A stretch of 12,764 nt of DNA from JALYUA01 sp038253555 (GTDB lineage Bacteria > Acidobacteriota > Thermoanaerobaculia > UBA5066 > Gp7-AA6): assembly GCA_038253555.1 (NCBI GenBank), contig JBBSGZ010000108.1, forward strand, positions 1 to 12,764, given 5' to 3'. The position numbers and the translations under genes are program-made. Shown here piece by piece: positions 6,971-12,764 of this stretch. Position 1 is the first letter of the stretch. The number at the start of each line of letters is the position of its first letter. Under the pieces are notes generated by a model. The model ran no database searches. It worked only from the letters and a program-made list of their open reading frames with translations, and was not told the DNA's origin.

Positions 6971-7101
6971 GCCTTCCCTCTCCCGGGAAGAGCCCGAAGA
7001 GGCAGGCACCGGCCCCGGTTTCGTCCGGGCAGGTTTGGTGCCGCTGCTTTTCGCCGGCTTGGGGAAAGCGTCAGACGCCTTCGCGCCGCCATACCTGAGC
7101 C

Positions 7102-7128
7102 GTAACTCGCCCTGTCCCTTTGAGTTAC
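7102..7128. promoter_or_regulatory. Inverted repeat upstream of the suf promoter
   Basis: GTAACTC (7102-7108) and GAGTTAC (7122-7128) are perfect 7-bp inverted arms with a 13-nt spacer, ending 15 bp before the -35 box. GAGT-TAC-ACTC (7122-7132) is an overlapping shorter dyad. Either may be an upstream regulator site. The lack of a following T-run argues against a terminator. Confidence 0.4.
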
Positions 7129-7143
7129 ACTCCTGAGACAAAC

Positions 7144-7172
7144 TTGACATCAAAGTACACTTTAAATATGTT
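7144..7172 (+). promoter_or_regulatory. Sigma70-type promoter of the suf operon
   Basis: A consensus -35 box TTGACA (7144-7149) is followed by exactly 17 bp and TATGTT (7167-7172, four of six matches to TATAAT). The region is the most AT-rich stretch for kilobases around. Transcription would start near 7179, giving a leader of about 14 nt that carries the GAGAGGA ribosome binding site (7182-7188) of sufB. Confidence 0.65.
7152..7163. promoter_or_regulatory. Palindrome AAAGT-AC-ACTTT within the suf promoter
   Basis: Perfect 5-bp arms with a 2-bp centre lie wholly between the -35 and -10 boxes, the classic position for a repressor operator. Suf operons are commonly controlled by Rrf2-family (SufR/IscR), Fur or PerR regulators. 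The site does not clearly match any consensus I know, and no regulator gene is present in the window, so the binding protein is unknown. Confidence 0.4.
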
Positions 7173-7192
7173 CTCCCCTGCGAGAGGACACC

Positions 7193-8641
<1,449 letters not shown>

Positions 8642-8651
8642 AAGAACCATC

Positions 8652-8671
8652 GCTGGCGGCTCTCCGCCGGT
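8652..8671 (+). other. Intercistronic hairpin between sufB and sufC
   Basis: Bases 8653-8659 pair with 8664-8670 (seven pairs, one of them G-U, GC-rich) around the tetraloop CTCT. It begins about 11 nt after the sufB stop and ends about 30 nt before the sufC start, and has no T-run. It is better placed to shape mRNA processing, stability or sufC translation than to terminate transcription. Confidence 0.5.
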
Positions 8672-8701
8672 CACCGTTCAGAAAAGAACCGGGAACCGAA
8701 A

Positions 8702-9505
8702 TTGACGACAGACAAATCCTCCGCTCCCCTCCTCCAGGTCGAGAACCTTCACGCGCGCGTCGGCGACGCCGAGATTCTTCGCGGGCTGACTCTCACCGTG
8801 AACGCCGGTGAAGTGCACGCCATCATGGGTCCCAACGGGTCGGGCAAATCGACGCTCGCGCACGTGCTCGCCGGACGGCCGGGGTACGAAGTCACCGCCG
8901 GAAGGGTGATCTACAAGGGGCAGGACCTGCTCGCGATGGCGCCCGAGTTGCGCGCACGCGAGGGAGTGTTTCTGGCGTTCCAGTACCCGGTCGAAGTTCC
9001 CGGCGTCTCGAACGTCTACTTCTTGAAAAACGCGCTGAACGCGATCCGCAAGCACCGCGGCCTCCCCGAGCTCGACGCGATGGACCTTCTCTCGCTCACG
9101 AAGGAGAAGGCCAGGCTCGTGCAGATCGATGAGGATCTCGTCCGCCGGCCCGTGAACGAGGGCTTCTCCGGCGGCGAGAAGAAGCGCAACGAAATCTTCC
9201 AGATGGCGGTGCTCGATCCGACTCTTGCGATCCTCGACGAGACCGATTCGGGGCTCGACATCGACGCGCTGCGGATCGTCGCGTCCGGCGTGAACGCGCT
9301 CCGCACTCCGGACCGTTCCATGATCGTCGTGACGCACTACCAGCGCCTGCTGAATTACATCGTCCCCGATTTTCTCCACGTGCTCGTCGACGGGGAAATC
9401 GTCCGCTCCGGCGGAAAGGAGCTCGCGCTCGAGCTCGAAGAACGGGGCTACGCGTGGCTCGAGAAGGAGCCCGCGTCGCCCGCCCCCGTCGGAGCCGGCG
9501 CCTAA
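8702..9505 (+). CDS. sufC: Fe-S cluster assembly ATPase SufC
   Basis: SufC is the ABC-type ATPase of the SUF complex; it energises SufB/SufD rather than transporting anything. The 267 residues show the full ABC set: Walker A GPNGSGKST (43-51), Q-loop Gln94 in FQYPVE, signature FSGGEKKR (155-162), Walker B with LAILDETDSGLD (176-187), and the switch His212 in THYQRLL. DETDSGLD is the usual SufC form. The start is the TTG at 8702. No in-frame ATG or GTG lies between the sufB stop and Walker A, and homology begins within about 10 residues, so TTG is the only sensible start. I see no strong Shine-Dalgarno sequence. The last 10 residues are Pro/Ala-rich and dispensable-looking. The stop codon is immediately followed by the sufD ATG. 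Confidence 0.96.
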   Translation: MTTDKSSAPLLQVENLHARVGDAEILRGLTLTVNAGEVHAIMGPNGSGKSTLAHVLAGRPGYEVTAGRVIYKGQDLLAMAPELRAREGVFLAFQYPVEVPGVSNVYFLKNALNAIRKHRGLPELDAMDLLSLTKEKARLVQIDEDLVRRPVNEGFSGGEKKRNEIFQMAVLDPTLAILDETDSGLDIDALRIVASGVNALRTPDRSMIVVTHYQRLLNYIVPDFLHVLVDGEIVRSGGKELALELEERGYAWLEKEPASPAPVGAGA

Positions 9506-10825
9506 ATGGCCGCCCCGGTGCTCTCGGCCGAGACCGACCTCGCCGCAGCGGCCTTCGCCGACCTGCGGCGGCGCGCCGGCGCGGAGCCGGCTTGGCTCTC
9601 CGCCCTGCGCGAGCTCGCCTTCGCGCGGTTTGCCGAGCTCGGGTTTCCGGGCCCGGGCGACGAAAGCTGGAAACACACCAACGTGGCGCCCATCGCGCGG
9701 ATCCCGTGGGAGGGCGTCACGCCCGATCTCGACGCCGGCCGCCCGCTCCCCGTCCCGGAAGCGGGCGCCACGGCGGGCCTGCAGCTCGGCTTTTTGAACG
9801 GCCGCTGGGCGCGGGCGCTCTCGCCGGTTGCGGCTCGTGTACCGGGTCTCGACATCCTTCCGCTCGCCGAGGTCTTCCGAAACCACCCCGACTGGCTGCA
9901 GCCCCACTACGGGAGCCACGCCGGATGGGAAAAGAATCCGTTCGCGGCGTGGAACACGGCGCTCGCCGAGGATGGCGCGTTCCTCCGCGTCTCGCGCGGG
10001 GTCGCCGCAGCGGGACCGATCCACCTTCTCTTCCTGTCCGAAGGCACGGGCGCGCCGACCGTGTCGCACCCGAGAAACCTCATCGTTCTCGAGGACGGCG
10101 CGCAGGCGACCGTCGTCGAGACCTACGTGGGCGAGGGCACGACGCTCACGAACTGCGTCACGGAAATCGCGCTCGGCAACGGCGCGTCCCTCGACCATGC
10201 GAAGGTCCAGCGCGAGTCGGCCGACGCCTTTCACGTGCAGTCGATCGCCGCCACGCTCGGCCGCTCGAGCCAGTTCACGTCGAGCAGCGCCGCGTTTGGG
10301 GGATCCATCGCGCGGACGGACCTCGGCGTCCTCTTCGCGGGCGAGGGAGGGGACTGCACGTTGAACGGGCTGTTCGTCGGCAATGGCACCGCCCTTCTCG
10401 ACACCCACACGACGGTCGACCACGCCACGCCGCACTGCACGAGCCGGCAGCTCTACAAGGGAGTCCTGGACGGTCACTCCCGCGGGGTCTTCCACGGCAC
10501 CGTGCTCGTCCGCAAGGACGCGCAGAAGACCGACGCCCTCCAGTCCAACAAGAACCTTCTCCTCTCTCGCAACGCCCTCGTGCACTCGACGCCGGCGCTG
10601 GAAATCTTCGCCGACGACGTGAAATGCAAGCACGGGTCGACGATCGGCCAGCTCGACGCCGGCGCCCTCTTCTACCTAAGCTCCCGCGGCATCGGCGAGC
10701 AGGAGGCCCGCGCGCTCCTCACCTGGGCGTTCGCCTCCGACGTCGTCTCGAAGTTCAAGCCTCAGACCGTGCGGGAGGAAGTCGAGCTCGCGCTCGCGAC
10801 CCGTCTTCCGGGGCCGCCGCGATGA
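9506..10825 (+). CDS. sufD: Fe-S cluster assembly protein SufD
   Basis: SufD is the SufB paralogue that forms the SufB-SufC2-SufD scaffold and is linked to iron acquisition and cluster formation at the SufB-SufD interface. The 439 residues include an N-terminal helical part with ESWKHTNV (53-60). A beta-helix core follows with DHATPHC (305-311), GVFHGTV (327-333) and QSNKNLLL (346-353). DVKCKHG (371-377) contains His376, the likely equivalent of the catalytically important C-terminal His of E. coli SufD. The ATG directly abuts the sufC TAA (TAAATG), and the stop overlaps the sufS start by 4 bp (ATGA), so translation is probably coupled on both sides. There is no truncation or frameshift. Confidence 0.94.
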   Translation: MAAPVLSAETDLAAAAFADLRRRAGAEPAWLSALRELAFARFAELGFPGPGDESWKHTNVAPIARIPWEGVTPDLDAGRPLPVPEAGATAGLQLGFLNGRWARALSPVAARVPGLDILPLAEVFRNHPDWLQPHYGSHAGWEKNPFAAWNTALAEDGAFLRVSRGVAAAGPIHLLFLSEGTGAPTVSHPRNLIVLEDGAQATVVETYVGEGTTLTNCVTEIALGNGASLDHAKVQRESADAFHVQSIAATLGRSSQFTSSSAAFGGSIARTDLGVLFAGEGGDCTLNGLFVGNGTALLDTHTTVDHATPHCTSRQLYKGVLDGHSRGVFHGTVLVRKDAQKTDALQSNKNLLLSRNALVHSTPALEIFADDVKCKHGSTIGQLDAGALFYLSSRGIGEQEARALLTWAFASDVVSKFKPQTVREEVELALATRLPGPPR

Positions 10826-12108
10826 GCCGCCTGGGCGCGATCGCCCCTTCGGCGCCCCCCCTCGCGGAGGCGGCAGCGGCTTCGCCCGCCCCGTACGACG
10901 TCGCGGCCGTGCGGCGCGACTTTCCGATCCTCTCCCGCCGCGTTCACGGCAAGCCCCTGGTCTACCTCGACAACGCGGCGACCACGCAGAAGCCCCTGGC
11001 GGTGCTCGACGCCGAGAGGGACGTCTACGAGCGGATCTACGCGAACATCCACCGCGGCGTCCACCTGCTCTCCGTCGAGTCCACCGACGCTTACGACGCC
11101 GTGCGCGGGAGGGTCCGCTCGCTGCTGAACGCTCCCGAGACGAAGGAGATCATCTTCCTCCGTGGCACGACGGAGGCCGTCAATCTCGTGGCGCAGACGT
11201 ACGGGCGGCGCAACGTGGGCCCCGGCGACGAAGTCCTGATCACGGCCCTCGAGCACCATTCGAACATCGTGCCCTGGCAGATGCTCTGTGAGGAGAAGGG
11301 GGCGTCGCTGAAGGTCGCTCCCATCAACGAGAGGGGCGAGGTCCCCCTGGACACGTTCCGGGCTCTCGTCACGGACCGCACGAAGATCGTCGCGGTCGCG
11401 CACGTGTCCAACGCGCTCGGCACGTTAAACCCGATCCGCGAGATGGCGGAGATCGCGCACGCGCGCGGCGTTCCGATCTTAGTCGATGGCGCGCAGGCGG
11501 TGCCGCGGCTCTCCGTCGACGTCCAGGAGCTCGGCTGCGACTTCTACGCGTTCTCGGGGCACAAGGTTTACGGCCCCTCCGGCACCGGAGTCCTGTGGGG
11601 CCGCGCGTCTCTTCTCGAAGCGATGCCCCCCTGGCAGGGCGGCGGCGACATGATCAGCTCCGTCACGTTCGCGAAGACGACGTGGAACGTTCTGCCCTAC
11701 AAGTTCGAAGCGGGAACGCCCAACATCGCGGGCGTCATCGCTCTGGGCGCCGCGATCGACTACGTGACCGCCCTCGGGATCGACTCGATCGGCGCGCACG
11801 AGGACGACCTGCTCGCCTACGCTACGAAGATCGTCGGATCTATCCCGGGAGTGCGGATCGTCGGGACGGCGGCTCGCAAGGCGGCGGTCCTCTCCTTCAC
11901 CATCGACGGCGTCCACCCGCACGACATCGGCACCGTGCTCGACCGAGAAGGCGTCGCCGTCCGCACCGGCCATCATTGCGCGCAGCCGGTCATGGACTTC
12001 TTCCGGATTCCGGCGACGGCGCGGGCCTCGTTCGGGCTCTACAACACGCGGGACGAGGTCGACGTCTTAGCCTCCGGGATCTGCGACGTCATACGGATGT
12101 TCCGGTAA
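10822..12108 (+). CDS. sufS: Cysteine desulfurase SufS
   Basis: SufS is a PLP-dependent group II cysteine desulfurase: it converts cysteine to alanine, holds the sulfur as a persulfide and passes it to SufU. The 428 residues contain LDNAATTQKP (49-58), RGTTEAVN (114-121), EHHSN (144-148), VDGAQAVPRL (221-230), the PLP lysine Lys248 in SGHKVYGPSG, and the persulfide-forming Cys386 in RTGHHCAQP. The start is the ATG of the ATGA overlap with sufD; an open frame extends further upstream but only as a shadow within sufD. The first 25 or so residues are Ala/Pro-rich and extend beyond the usual SufS N-terminus. The group II motifs and an adjacent sufU distinguish it from IscS. Confidence 0.95.
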   Translation: MSRLGAIAPSAPPLAEAAAASPAPYDVAAVRRDFPILSRRVHGKPLVYLDNAATTQKPLAVLDAERDVYERIYANIHRGVHLLSVESTDAYDAVRGRVRSLLNAPETKEIIFLRGTTEAVNLVAQTYGRRNVGPGDEVLITALEHHSNIVPWQMLCEEKGASLKVAPINERGEVPLDTFRALVTDRTKIVAVAHVSNALGTLNPIREMAEIAHARGVPILVDGAQAVPRLSVDVQELGCDFYAFSGHKVYGPSGTGVLWGRASLLEAMPPWQGGGDMISSVTFAKTTWNVLPYKFEAGTPNIAGVIALGAAIDYVTALGIDSIGAHEDDLLAYATKIVGSIPGVRIVGTAARKAAVLSFTIDGVHPHDIGTVLDREGVAVRTGHHCAQPVMDFFRIPATARASFGLYNTRDEVDVLASGICDVIRMFR

Positions 12109-12112
12109 CCCC

Positions 12113-12628
12113 ATGTCTTCCGATCTTCGCGAGCTGTACCAGGAGACGATTCTCGATCACGGCAAGCGGCCGAGGAACTTCCGAGAGCTCGCGTCCGCCA
12201 ACCGCAGGGCCGAAGGCTACAACCCGCTCTGCGGAGACCGCGAAACGGTCTATCTCGAGCTCGACGGTGATACGGTCCGAGACATCTCGTTTCAGGGCGC
12301 GGGCTGCGCTATCTCGACGGCGTCGGCCTCGATGATGACCGAAACGATCAAGGGCAAGAGCCGCTCCGAATCCGAGGCCCTCTTCGAACGCTTCCACGAC
12401 CTGATCACGGGAGGCTCGAGCGCTCCGGCCGACGCGCCGGCGCTCGGAAAGCTCGAGGTGTTCTCGGGGGTCCGCGAGTACCCGGTCCGCATCAAGTGCG
12501 CGACCCTGCCCTGGCACACGATGCGGTCCGCTTTGAACGGAGCCGGGCAGACCATTTCCACGGAGGGCGGCGCTGAGGCTTCCCCCAGGGACGAACCCTC
12601 CGGCTCCGTTCCTCCGGTTGCCTGCTAG
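12113..12628 (+). CDS. sufU: Zn-dependent sulfurtransferase SufU
   Basis: SufU accepts persulfide sulfur from SufS and relays it to the SufBCD scaffold; in Bacillus subtilis it works as a Zn-dependent sulfurtransferase rather than a scaffold. The 171 residues belong to the IscU/NifU-N fold: LYQETILDHGKRPRNF (8-23), NPLCGD with Cys40 and Asp42, GAGCAIS with Cys65, and IKCATLPWHT with Cys129. These four are the expected Zn ligands. The extended EVFSGVREYPVRIKC region (115-129) and the absence of the IscU-type HCS motif mark SufU rather than IscU. It starts 4 nt after sufS with no strong ribosome binding site, suggesting coupling. About 25 extra residues at the C-terminus (Gly/Ser/Pro/Glu-rich, ending in Cys171) exceed the usual length of about 145-150. 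It is the last suf gene seen; sufT, if present, would lie beyond the window. Confidence 0.94.
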   Translation: MSSDLRELYQETILDHGKRPRNFRELASANRRAEGYNPLCGDRETVYLELDGDTVRDISFQGAGCAISTASASMMTETIKGKSRSESEALFERFHDLITGGSSAPADAPALGKLEVFSGVREYPVRIKCATLPWHTMRSALNGAGQTISTEGGAEASPRDEPSGSVPPVAC

Positions 12629-12651
12629 GAGCCCGTCCAGGTAATCGAAAA

Positions 12652-12677
12652 CGAGAGAAAGTGAAAACTCTTTTTCG
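12652..12677 (+). terminator. AU-rich hairpin with GAAA loop after sufU
   Basis: Bases 12652-12662 pair with 12667-12677 (ten of eleven positions, two of them G-T) around a GAAA tetraloop, 23 bp past the sufU stop. The right arm contains TTTTT. It could be a weak end-of-operon terminator, but the run lies inside the stem rather than after it. Confidence 0.4.
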
Positions 12678-12711
12678 CCACAGTTGGCCCCTAACGCCCG
12701 ATCGTCACGTG

Positions 12712-12747
12712 CCGAGGGGTTTCAGTACCCCCGAGATCTCGGTTTTT
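12712..12747 (+). terminator. Intrinsic terminator-like element downstream of the suf operon
   Basis: CTCGG (12738-12742) is followed by TTTTT (12743-12747). It can pair with CCGAG at 12712-12716, enclosing GGGT/ACCC (12717-12720 with 12727-12730). Alternatively 12731-12734 and 12739-12742 (CCGA/TCGG) make a small local hairpin just before the T-run. It sits 84 bp after sufU. It may end the suf transcript, or be an attenuator for a gene beyond the window. Confidence 0.5.
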
Positions 12748-12764
12748 AGCATTACTCGGACAGA

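Noticed and set aside
6953..7150. 65-residue minus-strand frame (Lys/Pro/Ser-rich) in the gap before sufB
   Set aside because: Its composition is mildly protein-like, but it overlaps both the suf promoter and the downstream hairpin. No clear ribosome binding site or domain is visible, so chance is more likely.
8678..10633. 651-residue minus-strand open frame antisense to sufC and sufD
   Set aside because: It is opposite two intact, motif-rich suf genes; its length only reflects the scarcity of stops in high-GC DNA.
9454..10821. Upstream extension of the sufS frame through sufD
   Set aside because: The translation there is Arg-rich nonsense without homology. SufS homology starts after the ATG at 10822, which overlaps the sufD stop.
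12661..12764. Possible truncated gene starting at GTG 12661
   Set aside because: Only about 34 codons are visible, no family is recognisable, and the region is dominated by hairpins and a T-run. I kept it as a finding, not a gene.

Overview
The window reads as chromosomal DNA from a high-GC, Gram-negative-type bacterium. Coding regions are strongly GC-rich at third codon positions. A secreted FecR/DUF6600 protein with a W/Y-rich core and a very long Pro-rich tail, next to a SufBCDSU-type operon, fits Acidobacteriota or a related soil or sediment phylum. That placement is inference from gene content; there is no rRNA or other phylogenetic marker here.

Layout. (1) 1-830 is mostly non-coding and rich in structured repeats. 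Two copies of one hairpin element (1-90 and 666-832) flank a small zinc-ribbon protein gene (310-534). The two copies differ at four base pairs, and in each pair both sides have changed so that pairing is kept. The second copy carries an extra 74-bp module that can fold as a three-way junction. (2) 831-2096 (minus) encodes a YeiH/UPF0324-family membrane protein. Across a 95-bp divergent gap from it, 2192-4222 encodes a one-chain aconitase-superfamily enzyme with the swivel domain placed before the [4Fe-4S] catalytic domain. (3) 4407-6929 encodes a secreted FecR/DUF6600 protein with an approximately 360-residue Pro/Arg-rich tail and a Lys-rich end, followed by a GC-rich hairpin. (4) 7144-12628 is a complete suf iron-sulfur cluster assembly operon: sufB, sufC, sufD, sufS, sufU. 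It has a good sigma70-like promoter overlapped by a short palindrome. (5) 12629-12764 is a lower-GC tail with hairpins and a T-run.

How the genes fit together. SufS takes sulfur from cysteine and SufU accepts it as a Zn-dependent sulfur-transfer partner. SufB2-SufC2-type or SufB-C2-D complexes then build the cluster, with SufC as the ATPase. The aconitase-like enzyme upstream keeps three cluster-ligand cysteines and is a plausible client, although it is not in the same transcription unit. The sufC-sufD, sufD-sufS and sufS-sufU junctions are tight (abutting, 4-bp overlap, 4-nt gap), which implies translational coupling. The sufB-sufC junction is looser, with a hairpin and a TTG start.

I do not see a large undescribed multi-gene system. 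The most novel-looking signal is the covarying structured repeat pair at the left edge, followed by the nested three-way-junction module, the domain-permuted aconitase-like enzyme and the suf control region.
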